This document shows positions 5,713 through 15,227 of a stretch of DNA of 32,324 nt, in pieces. The notes under the pieces were generated by a model. The model did not search any database, was not told the DNA's origin, and worked only from the letters and a program-made list of their open reading frames with translations. The translations under genes were made by a program, and so were the position numbers. Position 1 is the first letter of the stretch, and each line of letters begins with the position of its first letter. Origin of the DNA: an uncultured Clostridia bacterium (GTDB lineage Bacteria > Bacillota > Clostridia > TANB77 > CAG-508); NCBI GenBank assembly GCA_947626335.1, contig CANQRY010000016.1, forward strand, positions 1-32,324, given 5' to 3'.

Positions 5713-6201
5713 ATGGCCTTAAAGCATCAATCATATAATTTTTATGAGTATGGAAGTGCTGCTAGAAAAAGGGAATATGAATATGTAGAAGAAACAAAAA
5801 AAGAAGAAAAAAATACAAAATTATATAATAAAGTAAGTGCAAAAAAAAGGACATCTACTATATTTACTATTTTGTGTGTTTTTTCAATGACAATGATAAT
5901 CGTATATAGATTTGGTGTTATAAATGAGAAAAATCTTTATGTACAAGAATTAAAAGATAATATTGTGACTACAGAATCAGCTATTGCGACTGCTAAAATA
6001 AATGTTGAACAAAATACAGATTTAAATAAAATTGAAACATATGCTAAGCAGCAGTTAGGAATGCAAAAACCTGATAAAAACCAAATAATATACATTGATT
6101 CTTCTGATACAAATACTTCTGTTAAATTACAAGAAAATAAATCATTTTTTAGTAATCTAATTGATAATATAAAAAATGGCATAAATAAATATTTTAATTA
6201 A
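5713..6201 (+). CDS. ftsL: Cell division protein FtsL-like
   Basis: 162 residues. A polar, basic cytoplasmic N-terminus (1-47), one membrane segment (about 48-68, STIFTILCVFSMTMIIVYRF), then an extracytoplasmic leucine-zipper-like stretch ending in LNKIETYAKQQLGMQKPDKNQIIYI, the hallmark FtsL end. FtsL forms a complex with DivIC/FtsB and DivIB/FtsQ and activates the septal SEDS-PBP pair. AGAGGTGA precedes the ATG. Sequence conservation in FtsL is low, but position between rsmH and the PBP gene supports the call. A strong hairpin follows the gene. Confidence 0.9.
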   Translation: MALKHQSYNFYEYGSAARKREYEYVEETKKEEKNTKLYNKVSAKKRTSTIFTILCVFSMTMIIVYRFGVINEKNLYVQELKDNIVTTESAIATAKINVEQNTDLNKIETYAKQQLGMQKPDKNQIIYIDSSDTNTSVKLQENKSFFSNLIDNIKNGINKYFN

Positions 6202-6213
6202 AACTAGGAATAA

Positions 6214-6272
6214 CCAAGTCAAATAATAAGTATGATGTAATATAACTTATATATTTGACTTGGATTTTGTTT
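6214..6272 (+). terminator. Intra-operon hairpin / possible attenuator
   Basis: CCAAGTCAAATA (6214-6225) pairs perfectly with TATTTGACTTGG (6252-6263), and an inner ATAAGT/ACTTAT stem extends it; the T-rich ATTTTGTTTTA follows. It looks like a Rho-independent terminator, yet lies between ftsL and the PBP gene inside dcw, so it may only partly terminate. Confidence 0.65.
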
Positions 6273-6321
6273 TATGTTAAAATTATTAAGATATAAAATT
6301 TAAATTTAGAGGTGATTTTTT

Positions 6322-8502
6322 TTGGCATATATGACTTTGAATAATCAAAAAAGAATAGCTAAAATATTAATTTGTTGTGTTATTTTAATAGTTATCTTAT
6401 TTGGTAGGCTTGTATATATTCAAGTAATAAAAGCAAAGCATTATGAAGAAAAAGCTTATGAACAACAAACAAGAGAGAGGGCTGTAGCAGCAAAAAGAGG
6501 TACTATTTACGATGCTACAGGCGAAAAAATATTAGCTCAAAGTATATCAGTAAATGTTGTTACTGTGGCACCAAATACTATAGATAAAGATAAAAAGGAA
6601 AGTATAGCGGAAAATATAGCAAATATTTTAGAAATAGATAAAGATGAAGTACTAAAAAAATTGACTAAAAACACTTCATCTGAAACTATTGCAAGTAAAG
6701 TAGATCAGGAAAAATCTGAAAAATTACTAAAATATTTGAGTGATGAAAACATATCTGGAGTTAGAGTAGATGAAGATACTACCAGAGTATATCCTTATCA
6801 AGAGTTGCTTGCACAGGTATTAGGCTTCGTTGGAACTGATAATGTTGGACTTGAGGGAGTAGAGGCATATTATAATGATGAATTATCTGGAATTCCAGGA
6901 AAAATTGTAGGAAGTACTGATGGAAAAGGAAGAGAAACACCATTTACAAATGAACAATATATAGATTCTATAGATGGTAAAGATATAGTTTTAACAATAG
7001 ATGCTACAATACAATCAATTGTTGAAAAATACTTAAATAAAGCTATGAAAGAAAACATAGTACAGTATGGAACAGCTGTAGTTATGAATCCAAATACAGG
7101 TGAAGTACTTGCAATGGCAACTTCTCCTACATATAATCCTAATGATCCGTTTACTCCTTATTCTGATGAATTAAAAGCAAAATGGGATACACTAACTGCA
7201 GAAGAAAAGAAAAATGAACTTGGAGAAATGTGGAGAAATAGAGTAATTGCAGATACACAAGAACCAGGTTCAACATTTAAAATTGTAACAGCTACTGCAG
7301 GTCTTGAAGAAAATGTTGTAGAAATGGATAAAGCAGGAGACTTCTCTTGTACAGGTGCTATGAAAGTTGGAAGTTGGACTATTAAATGTTGGCGTTCACC
7401 AAATAGTCATGGTAGTGAATCATTAAGACAGGGAATAATGAATTCATGTAATCCTGTATTTATGCAACTTTCACAAAGAATTGGAATAGAAACATATTGT
7501 AAATATTTAAGTGCATTTAACTTAGATTCAAAAACTGGTATTGACTTACCTGGTGAGGCAACTGGAATAATGCATGATCCTAAAAGTATGACTGCTGTAG
7601 ATTTAGCTACTACTTCTTTTGGTCAAACAATACAAATATCTACATTGCAAACAGCAGTTAATTATTGTGCGGTTGCAAATGGCGGATATCTAGTTCAGCC
7701 ATATGTAGTAAAAGAAATAAAAAGTAAAAATGGAGGTTATAATCAAAAGATCGAGTCTAAAATTGTAAAACAAATTATGTCTAAAAATACAGCTAGCCAG
7801 ATTTTAAGTGCTCTTGAAGATACTGCTAAAAGTGGTACTGCTAAAAATGGGGCAGTAAGAGGTTATAGAGTAGGTGGAAAAACAGCAACTGGAGAGCAGG
7901 GTAGAGGAAATAATAAAGTTTATATGGCAGGATATGCAAGTGTTGCACCAATAGAATCACCTCAATTAGTTGTTGTTATGAATTTATATGATCCAAAAGG
8001 ACCATCAGGACATGGTGGAGCAAATATTTGTGCTCCAGTTGTAAGTTCTATATTATCTGAGACTTTAACATATTTAGATATAAAACCAGATTATACATTA
8101 GAAGATACAGATATAAAAGAAACAGTGGTTCCAGATTTAACTAATTTAACTGTAAAAGAAGCAAAAGAAATTTTAGTAGAAAAAGGTTTTTCAATAGCTT
8201 TTGATAATGCTTTAAATGATACAGATATAATTAAATCACAAATACCAAAATCAGGTGCATCACTTATGTCAGGATCTAGTGTAAGGGTATATGTAAATGA
8301 TAATGAAAAGCAAACAGTGCAAGTGCCTGATGTAAGAAATAAAAAGGAAAGTAGTGCAATAACTAATCTTAGAGCAGCGGGACTTAACGTAAGAGTAGAG
8401 GGAACTGGATATGTAATAATGCAAGATCCAAGTCCTGGTGATGTAATACAAAAAGGTTCTATTGTTACTATAAAATGTACGGATGAAACAGATTTACCAT
8501 AG
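6322..8502 (+). CDS. Class B penicillin-binding protein with two PASTA domains (SpoVD/PBP2-type)
   Basis: 726 residues. N-terminal membrane anchor (about 13-33), PBP dimerisation domain starting ERAVAAKRGTIYD, transpeptidase domain, then two PASTA repeats (about 597-660 and 663-726: VVPDLTNLTVKEAKEIL and VQVPDVRNKKESSAITNL). It crosslinks peptidoglycan stems, working with the SEDS polymerase FtsW encoded downstream. Catalytic motifs: nucleophile Ser317 in STFK, S375-C-N, and K520-T-A where KTG is usual; the KTA form occurs in some clostridial homologues. Start is TTG at 6322 with AGAGGTGA in front; an internal ATG at codon 4 is possible. In dcw the orthologue may be vegetative (PBP2B/FtsI) or sporulation-specific (SpoVD); the sequence alone does not separate these, and only one copy is present here. 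Confidence 0.93.
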   Translation: MAYMTLNNQKRIAKILICCVILIVILFGRLVYIQVIKAKHYEEKAYEQQTRERAVAAKRGTIYDATGEKILAQSISVNVVTVAPNTIDKDKKESIAENIANILEIDKDEVLKKLTKNTSSETIASKVDQEKSEKLLKYLSDENISGVRVDEDTTRVYPYQELLAQVLGFVGTDNVGLEGVEAYYNDELSGIPGKIVGSTDGKGRETPFTNEQYIDSIDGKDIVLTIDATIQSIVEKYLNKAMKENIVQYGTAVVMNPNTGEVLAMATSPTYNPNDPFTPYSDELKAKWDTLTAEEKKNELGEMWRNRVIADTQEPGSTFKIVTATAGLEENVVEMDKAGDFSCTGAMKVGSWTIKCWRSPNSHGSESLRQGIMNSCNPVFMQLSQRIGIETYCKYLSAFNLDSKTGIDLPGEATGIMHDPKSMTAVDLATTSFGQTIQISTLQTAVNYCAVANGGYLVQPYVVKEIKSKNGGYNQKIESKIVKQIMSKNTASQILSALEDTAKSGTAKNGAVRGYRVGGKTATGEQGRGNNKVYMAGYASVAPIESPQLVVVMNLYDPKGPSGHGGANICAPVVSSILSETLTYLDIKPDYTLEDTDIKETVVPDLTNLTVKEAKEILVEKGFSIAFDNALNDTDIIKSQIPKSGASLMSGSSVRVYVNDNEKQTVQVPDVRNKKESSAITNLRAAGLNVRVEGTGYVIMQDPSPGDVIQKGSIVTIKCTDETDLP

Positions 8503-8557
8503 ATTACAATATATAAATTAAGAGGGATATATAATTGAAATATATAGGAGGAATAAT

Positions 8558-10033
8558 ATGATTTTACAATATCTAATTGAAGATATAGGTGCAAAAGAAA
8601 TTATAGGTAAGAACAACATAGAAATATCAAAAATCGAGTATGATTCAAAAAAAATAGAACAAAATGATATTTTTGTAGCTATAAAAGGCTATGAAAAAGA
8701 TGGAAATGATTATATAAAAGAAGCTATAGAAAATGGCGCTAAATGTATAATTGTAGAATCCGATGTTATTATTGTAGATTATATAAGTGATAATATTACA
8801 ATAATTAAAGTAGAAGATTCTAGAATTGCACTTGCACAAATTTCTGCAAAATATTATGATAACCCATCAAGTAAATTAAAATTAATAGGGATAACTGGAA
8901 CAAAAGGTAAAACTACTACAGCATATATGATAAGAGATATAATGAATGCATCAGGAAAAAAGACAGGAATGATTGGTACAATTTTTAATACTTATGGAGA
9001 TGTAAAAATAGAAGCTACACGAACATCACCTGAAAGCTTAGATTTACAAAAATTATTAAAAGATATGGTAGATGCAGGTATGCAATACGTAGTTATGGAA
9101 GTATCTAGTCATGCTTTAAGTTTAAATAGAGTTTATGGACTACACTTTGTAGTTAGTGTATTTACTAATTTATCTGAAGAACATATTGATTTTCATAAAA
9201 CTATGGATAATTACTTAAATGCTAAACTTAAATTATTTGATATGTCCGATTTTGCAATGATAAATTCAGATGATATATATTCACCTCGTGTTATAAAAAG
9301 TTTAAAATGTAAGTATGCAACTTATGGATTAGATAATGCGGTAAATTTAACTGCAACTGATGTTAGAATAAATGCTTCATACGTTGAATTTAAAATGTAT
9401 ATAAATAAAATGTTACAAACAATTAAGGTAAATATTCCTGGAAGATTTACAGCATATAATGCACTTGCAGCAATAGGTGTATGTAGTTTATTTAATTGCC
9501 AAATGGATTCAATTTTACTAGCTCTTGCTAATGTAAAAGTGCCAGGAAGAAGTGAAGTGGTAGATATTCAAAAAACATTTACAGTACTTTTAGATTATGC
9601 ACATACTCCATCAAGTCTTGAAGCTATTCTTGAATCTGTAAAAAAATATGCTAAGGGTAGGATAATATGTGTATTTGGATGTGGAGGAAATAGAGATACT
9701 TTAAAAAGAGCTATGATGGGTGAAATTTCTGGAAGGCTTGCAGATTTTACTGTAATTACTACAGATAATCCAAGGAATGAAGAACCATTAAAAATAATGA
9801 AAGATATAGAAGATGGAATAAAACAAACAAGAGGATTATATAAATGTATTGAAAATAGAAAAGAAGCAATTAAATTTGCCATGAGGATTGCTTGGAAAAA
9901 TGATATAATTGTAATTGCAGGAAAAGGTCATGAAACATATCAAATTTTAAAGAATAATAAAAAGATACACTTTGATGAAAGAGAAATTGTAAAGGAAATT
10001 GCTCAAGAAATAAAAGATAAAAATATTGAATAA
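8558..10033 (+). CDS. murE: UDP-N-acetylmuramoyl-tripeptide synthetase MurE
   Basis: 491 residues, normal length. Cytoplasmic Mur ligase adding the third stem residue to UDP-MurNAc-L-Ala-D-Glu with ATP. N-terminal UDP-binding domain (IEYDSKKIEQNDIFVAIKG), P-loop GTKGKTTT at about 114-121, EVSSHAL, HTPSSLEAIL and C-terminal FGCGGNRD. The D403-NPR406 motif followed by NEEP is the meso-diaminopimelate specificity signature, so the wall should be meso-DAP type rather than lysine type. GGAGG lies 8 nt ahead of the ATG. In classical clusters murF follows, but here mraY comes next. Confidence 0.96.
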   Translation: MILQYLIEDIGAKEIIGKNNIEISKIEYDSKKIEQNDIFVAIKGYEKDGNDYIKEAIENGAKCIIVESDVIIVDYISDNITIIKVEDSRIALAQISAKYYDNPSSKLKLIGITGTKGKTTTAYMIRDIMNASGKKTGMIGTIFNTYGDVKIEATRTSPESLDLQKLLKDMVDAGMQYVVMEVSSHALSLNRVYGLHFVVSVFTNLSEEHIDFHKTMDNYLNAKLKLFDMSDFAMINSDDIYSPRVIKSLKCKYATYGLDNAVNLTATDVRINASYVEFKMYINKMLQTIKVNIPGRFTAYNALAAIGVCSLFNCQMDSILLALANVKVPGRSEVVDIQKTFTVLLDYAHTPSSLEAILESVKKYAKGRIICVFGCGGNRDTLKRAMMGEISGRLADFTVITTDNPRNEEPLKIMKDIEDGIKQTRGLYKCIENRKEAIKFAMRIAWKNDIIVIAGKGHETYQILKNNKKIHFDEREIVKEIAQEIKDKNIE

Positions 10034-10060
10034 AATATATAAAAGATTGGGGAAAAATTA

Positions 10061-11014
10061 ATGAGTACACAAATAATAACTTTAGTAGTTTCATTTGTAA
10101 TAACTACTATATTAGGATTAATAGTATTACCTATTTTAAAAAAATTTAAAGTTGGTCAAATTGTTAGAAATGATGGACCAAAGGAACATTTAAAAAAGAG
10201 TGGAACTCCTACAATGGGTGGCATAATAATGTTAATTTCCATTATTGTTATACTAATAATAAATTCATTTAAATATCCATTATTAATATTACCAATAGTA
10301 GCAATACTAGGATTTGGTATAATTGGTTTTATAGATGATTACAAAAAATTAGTAAAAAAAGATACAAAAGGATTATCTCCCAAGCTTAAATTATTAGGTT
10401 TATCTTTAGTTACAGCAATAATCATATTATTATATTTTAAAGTATATAATTTAGGAACAGATATAATATTGCCAATTATAAATCAACCTATATCTTTATC
10501 TACAGGAGCATTTATAGTATTTACAATATTCATTCTACTTGGTACTAGTAATGCTATTAATTTAACAGATGGATTAGATGGTCTGGCTTCGGGTGTTGTA
10601 GCTATAATAATGACTTTTTTTACAATAATATCAATTAAGAATCACGATACAGAAATGATAATTTTAGGAAGTAGTACTGTTGGAACATGTCTTGCATTTT
10701 TATTATTTAATTTTCATCCCGCAAAGGTATTTATGGGAGATACAGGATCTCTTGCTTTAGGCGGTGCTATTGCAATAATAGCAATAATCATGAAGATGCC
10801 ACTTTATCTTGCAATAGTAGCATTAGTTAGTATAATTGATACAATATCTGTTATTTTACAAGTTGCATATTTTAAAATAACTAAAGGTAAAAGATTATTT
10901 AAAATGGCTCCATTCCATCATCATCTAGAATTATCAGGAATGAATGAAATAGCAGTAGTATTATTATTTTGGATTATTACAGCAATTATGTGTGTAATTG
11001 CATACTTAGTATAA
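10061..11014 (+). CDS. mraY: Phospho-N-acetylmuramoyl-pentapeptide transferase MraY
   Basis: 317 residues, polytopic membrane enzyme (about 10 segments). It moves phospho-MurNAc-pentapeptide from UDP to undecaprenyl phosphate, producing lipid I. Signature stretches: GTPTMGGIIML, the Mg-binding FIDDYKK, NAINLTDGLDGLASG, GDTGSLALGG and the histidine-rich PFHHHLE loop. A GGGGA site precedes the ATG. Very close to ftsW (10-bp gap), so co-transcribed. Confidence 0.96.
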   Translation: MSTQIITLVVSFVITTILGLIVLPILKKFKVGQIVRNDGPKEHLKKSGTPTMGGIIMLISIIVILIINSFKYPLLILPIVAILGFGIIGFIDDYKKLVKKDTKGLSPKLKLLGLSLVTAIIILLYFKVYNLGTDIILPIINQPISLSTGAFIVFTIFILLGTSNAINLTDGLDGLASGVVAIIMTFFTIISIKNHDTEMIILGSSTVGTCLAFLLFNFHPAKVFMGDTGSLALGGAIAIIAIIMKMPLYLAIVALVSIIDTISVILQVAYFKITKGKRLFKMAPFHHHLELSGMNEIAVVLLFWIITAIMCVIAYLV

Positions 11015-11024
11015 GAGGTAAAAA

Positions 11025-12200
11025 ATGAAATATATAAAAGCTATTGGTAAAATTAAAAATAAAAAAGAAAATGATAATGAAAATAAATTTGATTTTGGAA
11101 TGTTCATTACTTTGATAATTCTTCTATGTATTGGAATTGTAATGGTTGCATCTGCAAGTTCATATTCTGCACTTACAAATTATGAAAATAGTAACTATTT
11201 TTTAATTAGACAATTAATACTTGGTGTAATAGGTTTTATTGCAATGCTTATTATTTCTAAAATTGATTATAAAGTATATTTAAAGTGGGGCTATATAATA
11301 TATGGAATATCACTTGCACTACTTATTGCAGTATTAATTCCAGGAGTTGGTCAAACTAGAAATGGTGCTACTAGATGGCTTGGATTTGGTAGTTTAGTAT
11401 TTCAACCATCAGAAATAATGAAGATATCACTTGTAATAGCTATGTCTACATATTTATCTCTAAATTACAAAAAGCTAAATAACATAAAAGGATATTTGAT
11501 TCCATTTTTAATGCTGGTATTAGTAATAGGTGTTATGTTTTTACAGAAACATTTAAGTGGGACTATTGTAATGGTAGTAGCTGCTGCTTCAATACTTTTT
11601 GCTAGTGGAATAAAAATAAAGGCTAAATATATAGTATTGATAGGTCTATTTATGGTAGCAGTATTGGGAGTATTTATATTTATGCCAAGTGGTGATTCCG
11701 AAAGTTCCGAACAATCTTTCAGACTTGCAAGAATAGTTTCTTTTTTAAATCCTGAAGAAGATATCAAAGGTGGAAATTGGCAAGCAGCACAAAGCTTATA
11801 TGCTATAGGTTCAGGTGGAATATTTGGTAGAGGACTTGGGCAAAGCAGACAAAAATATTTATGGTTACCAGAAGCACAAAATGACTTTATATTTTCAGTT
11901 ATAGGAGAGGAATTAGGATTAATAGGAACAGTTACTATTCTTTTATTATTTGCACTCTTTATATATCGTGGATATAAAATTGCAATTACAGCAAAGGATA
12001 TGTATGGAGCTCTTATTGCAACTGGAATAACTAGTGCATTTGCTCTTCAAATTTTAGTAAATATTGCTGTTGTTACATGTACTGTACCAGTTACAGGTAT
12101 GCCACTACCATTTTTTAGCTATGGAGGAACAGCACTTTTTATAAATTTATGTGCAATGGGAATTGTACTTAATATATCTAGACATTGTAAGAAAGGTTAA
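11025..12200 (+). CDS. ftsW: SEDS peptidoglycan polymerase FtsW
   Basis: 391 residues with about 10 membrane segments after a charged 25-residue N-terminus. SEDS-family glycosyltransferase that polymerises lipid II with a partner class B PBP. Motifs: VMVASASSYSAL, TRWLGFGSLVFQPSEIMKISL, GRGLGQSRQKYLWLPEAQNDFIF, VIGEELGLIG and MPLPFFSYGGTALFINL. Location between mraY and murG supports FtsW/SpoVE rather than RodA. AGAGGT ribosome site. Its 3' end carries the ribosome site of the ROK gene, whose ATG lies 3 bases after the stop, suggesting translational coupling. Confidence 0.94.
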   Translation: MKYIKAIGKIKNKKENDNENKFDFGMFITLIILLCIGIVMVASASSYSALTNYENSNYFLIRQLILGVIGFIAMLIISKIDYKVYLKWGYIIYGISLALLIAVLIPGVGQTRNGATRWLGFGSLVFQPSEIMKISLVIAMSTYLSLNYKKLNNIKGYLIPFLMLVLVIGVMFLQKHLSGTIVMVVAAASILFASGIKIKAKYIVLIGLFMVAVLGVFIFMPSGDSESSEQSFRLARIVSFLNPEEDIKGGNWQAAQSLYAIGSGGIFGRGLGQSRQKYLWLPEAQNDFIFSVIGEELGLIGTVTILLLFALFIYRGYKIAITAKDMYGALIATGITSAFALQILVNIAVVTCTVPVTGMPLPFFSYGGTALFINLCAMGIVLNISRHCKKG

Positions 12201-12203
12201 TAT

Positions 12204-13052
12204 ATGAACAAGATTGGCATAGATTTAGGTGCAAGTCATATTGGAATTGGAATTACTGATGAAAAAGGGCTATTAATTAATAAAAAATATATACTATTTA
12301 GAAATAAAATAGAAAAAAATTATCTTATAGATATAATACAAAAAAATATATATGAATTATTAGATAATAAAAAAATAAATCTAAGTAATATAGAAAGTAT
12401 TGGTTTAGGACTTCCAGGTGGAGTAAAAAAACATGAAGGAATATTTTATGGTTCTAAATATTATATGTTAAATATAGAGGAATTTAATATAAAGGAAGTA
12501 TTAAATAGTATTTTTAAAAAGAAAATATACATTGAAAATGATTGTAATTGTGCAATGTTATGTGAAGCACAAAAAGGTGCTTTAAAAAATTGTTCAGATG
12601 GTCTTATGTTTACTCTAGGGACTGGAGTAGGGATTAGCATTATGAAGAAAATTAATAGTAAAATTACATTAGGTGACGAAATTCAAATAAAAAAAATAAT
12701 TGATATTAATAATAAAACGTATATAAGAAGTTTTAAAAATCTAAGTAGGATATATGAAGATAAAATAGGAAGTACTAATATAACAAGAGGAAAAATCTTT
12801 GAAGATATTGAAGCTGGGAGCATTGTGGCTAAAAATACTTTATATAAGTATCTTGATAATATTGTAGAAGGATTAAATATTCTATCAAAACAGATACAAA
12901 TATATAATATTTGTATAGGTGGTGGATTTTCTGAGTATTCTAGGTATTATATTTATTATTTAAAAGAAAAATTACCAAATTTTAATATTAATACATCTAA
13001 ATATAAAAATGATTCTGCTATAATTGGTGCTACACTTTTAGGTGTTATTTAA
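12204..13052 (+). CDS. ROK-family protein lacking the zinc motif
   Basis: 282 residues of ASKHA/ROK fold: phosphate-1 loop IGIDLGASHIGIGITDEKG, GLGLPGGVKKHEG, the catalytic-loop aspartate D113 in ENDCNCAMLCEAQKG, and adenosine-site GTGVG at 139-143, then GGGFSEYSRYY. ROK sugar kinases normally then show EhGHM and CxCGxxGCxE, which bind zinc and the sugar; here that region is replaced by a lysine/isoleucine-rich stretch with no cysteines. It is therefore either a divergent sugar kinase with altered specificity or a non-kinase sensor. It sits between ftsW and murG, tightly coupled to ftsW (AGAAAGG within ftsW). An amino-sugar or muropeptide ligand would fit the context, but that is inference. 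Confidence 0.82.
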   Translation: MNKIGIDLGASHIGIGITDEKGLLINKKYILFRNKIEKNYLIDIIQKNIYELLDNKKINLSNIESIGLGLPGGVKKHEGIFYGSKYYMLNIEEFNIKEVLNSIFKKKIYIENDCNCAMLCEAQKGALKNCSDGLMFTLGTGVGISIMKKINSKITLGDEIQIKKIIDINNKTYIRSFKNLSRIYEDKIGSTNITRGKIFEDIEAGSIVAKNTLYKYLDNIVEGLNILSKQIQIYNICIGGGFSEYSRYYIYYLKEKLPNFNINTSKYKNDSAIIGATLLGVI

Positions 13053-13073
13053 TTTGTTAGAAAGGAATTTATT

Positions 13074-14198
13074 ATGAAAGTTATATTTGCCTGCGCTGGT
13101 ACAGGAGGACATATTAATCCAGCAATAGCAATAGCTAATATTATATTACAAAGAGAACCCAATTCTAAGTTTCTTTTTGTAGGAACTAAAGATGGAATTG
13201 AAAATGAACTTGTAAAAAAATCTGGATATGATATAACTAATATAAGAACAGGGAAATTTATACGTTCTTTTACGTTTAAAAATTTTAACTCTATTATAAA
13301 AACAATAAAAGGTATGAAAGATGCAAGTAAAATAATAAAAGAATTTAAGCCTGATTTAGTAATAGGAACAGGTGGGTATATTTGTGTGCCTGTAATGCAT
13401 GCAAGTAAAAAATATAAAATTCCATATATACTTCATGAAAGCAACGCTTTTCCTGGACTTTCTGTTAAATTGTATTCTAAAAATGCAGCAAGTGTAATGA
13501 TAGGTTTTAAAGATGCAAAAGCAAGACTAAAAAATAGAAAAAATATTGTATATACTGGTACTCCTGCTAAGTTTACAAGAGAGGATATAAAAAATTTAGA
13601 TAAGGACAAATGTAAGAAGAAATTAAAATTGGATAAAATTAATAAAAAAATAATATTAGTTACAGGTGGTAGTCAAGGTGCTAAAAAATTTAATCATGTT
13701 ATATTTGATATGATAAAAGAATATTTATCTGATGATATATATATAATATTAGTTACAGGAAATAATAATTATGATGAAATTTTAGATTTAAAAAATAAAA
13801 TAGAAAAAGAGAAAAATATAGATTTAGATAAATATATTAGAATAGAAAAATTTGTGTATAATATGTATGAAATGTATAGTGCAGTTGATATGTGTATAAC
13901 TAGATCTGGTGCTATGACTATAACAGAACTTGAAATTGCAGGAAAACCATCTATTTTAATACCACTTCCAACAGCTGCTGAGAATCATCAGTTATACAAT
14001 GCTAAAGTTTTAGAAAGTGCTCATGCTGGAATTATAATTGAACAAAAAGATTTAACACCTGAATTATTATTTAAAAAAATAAAAAATATGATTAATGAAA
14101 GAAATTTGAAAATGATGTCTGATAATGCATTAAAATTAGTAACAAATGGAGTTGAAGACAAAATATATAAATGTATAAAAGAAGCTATAAAAAACTAG
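13074..14198 (+). CDS. murG: MurG, lipid II-forming GlcNAc transferase
   Basis: 374 residues, family-typical. Peripheral membrane GT28 enzyme adding GlcNAc from UDP-GlcNAc to lipid I. N-terminal glycine-rich ACAGTGGHINPAIAIA, GTGGYICVPVMHASK, HESNAFPGL, the C-domain GGSQGAKKFNHV, and donor-site RSGAMTITELEIAGKPSILIPLPTAAENHQ are all present. AGAAAGGA lies 8 nt ahead of the ATG. It connects the ROK gene and ftsQ in the dcw operon. Confidence 0.96.
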   Translation: MKVIFACAGTGGHINPAIAIANIILQREPNSKFLFVGTKDGIENELVKKSGYDITNIRTGKFIRSFTFKNFNSIIKTIKGMKDASKIIKEFKPDLVIGTGGYICVPVMHASKKYKIPYILHESNAFPGLSVKLYSKNAASVMIGFKDAKARLKNRKNIVYTGTPAKFTREDIKNLDKDKCKKKLKLDKINKKIILVTGGSQGAKKFNHVIFDMIKEYLSDDIYIILVTGNNNYDEILDLKNKIEKEKNIDLDKYIRIEKFVYNMYEMYSAVDMCITRSGAMTITELEIAGKPSILIPLPTAAENHQLYNAKVLESAHAGIIIEQKDLTPELLFKKIKNMINERNLKMMSDNALKLVTNGVEDKIYKCIKEAIKN

Positions 14199-14210
14199 GA
14201 GAATTATTAT

Positions 14211-15209
14211 ATGGATAAAAAAAATTTAAATTATGAAAGTAGGACAAGCAATAATAAGAATATTGGTATAAATAATAAAAAAAATATTAAAAAAGGCATG
14301 GAAAAAGATATTAATAATAGAAGAATATCAGATTCACCTAAAATTCCTAAAAGTGTAATTAAAGCTATTAAGGATAATGAAGGAAGAAAAATTTCTGTAA
14401 ATGATTATAATTCTAATAGTCGTGCATATGTAAATAGTCATAAAAATGTAAAAAATAATTCTAATATTAAAAATCAAAAAAATATAAAAAAGAAAAAAAC
14501 TACACTTTTTATTACTTTCGTTATATCAATATTAATTTGTGCTTTCATATTATTGTTCAAACTTCCATATTTTAATTTAGTAGATATTAATATAAATGGT
14601 ACAGATAGATATACCAAAGAGGAAATCCTAGAAAAATCAAATATTACGTTAGGAAGTAATATATTTACTCAGGCTTTAAAATATGATAAAAAAAATATAA
14701 CTACATTGCCATATATAAGTGATGTAAATATAGATATAAATTTTCCAAATAAAATAACTTTTAAAATAAAAGAAAGGACATCAAAGTATATTGCTTATGA
14801 TAGCGATAATGATGCGTTTTATAGGTTAAGCGAAGATGGATATATATTAGAAAAAACTGATATAAATTCTAAAACTTCAGATGAACTTCTATTAATGGGA
14901 ATACCTTTCTACGATTTTACTACTGTTGGAACAAAAATTGATGATATATATATGAATAAAATTGAAACATATAAGTTAATAGAAGCAGAGTATAAAAATA
15001 ATAATTTTAATGGAGATATAACAAAGGTAAATTTTGCAAATTCCTTGACAACTATTACTATAAATGATAAACTTAATGTTGTATTTCCTAATGATACAGA
15101 ACTGCAGTATAAAATGAAAATTCTAAAGAAAATATTAAATGAATTAGGAGAAGATACAGTAGGAAAAATTGATATGACTAAAACAAATCCTACTTTCTCA
15201 ATTTTTTAG
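14211..15209 (+). CDS. ftsQ: Cell division protein FtsQ/DivIB
   Basis: 332 residues. A long, asparagine/lysine-rich cytoplasmic N-terminus (1-95), one membrane segment (about 97-117, TLFITFVISILICAFILLF), a POTRA domain (about 121-190: FNLVDININGTDRYTKEEIL ... FPNKITFKIKERT) and a beta domain (FYRLSEDGYILEK). It is the scaffold partner of FtsL and DivIC in the divisome. GGAG precedes the ATG, 12 bp after murG. Identification rests on architecture and position, as sequence is poorly conserved in this family. Confidence 0.92.
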   Translation: MDKKNLNYESRTSNNKNIGINNKKNIKKGMEKDINNRRISDSPKIPKSVIKAIKDNEGRKISVNDYNSNSRAYVNSHKNVKNNSNIKNQKNIKKKKTTLFITFVISILICAFILLFKLPYFNLVDININGTDRYTKEEILEKSNITLGSNIFTQALKYDKKNITTLPYISDVNIDINFPNKITFKIKERTSKYIAYDSDNDAFYRLSEDGYILEKTDINSKTSDELLLMGIPFYDFTTVGTKIDDIYMNKIETYKLIEAEYKNNNFNGDITKVNFANSLTTITINDKLNVVFPNDTELQYKMKILKKILNELGEDTVGKIDMTKTNPTFSIF

Positions 15210-15227
15210 ATTGGTATGGTGATGAAT

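Noticed and set aside
8091-8594. 167-codon antisense frame opposite the PBP 3' end and the murE start
   Set aside because: A shadow of the coding strand: no ribosome site, no family resemblance, spans two real genes.
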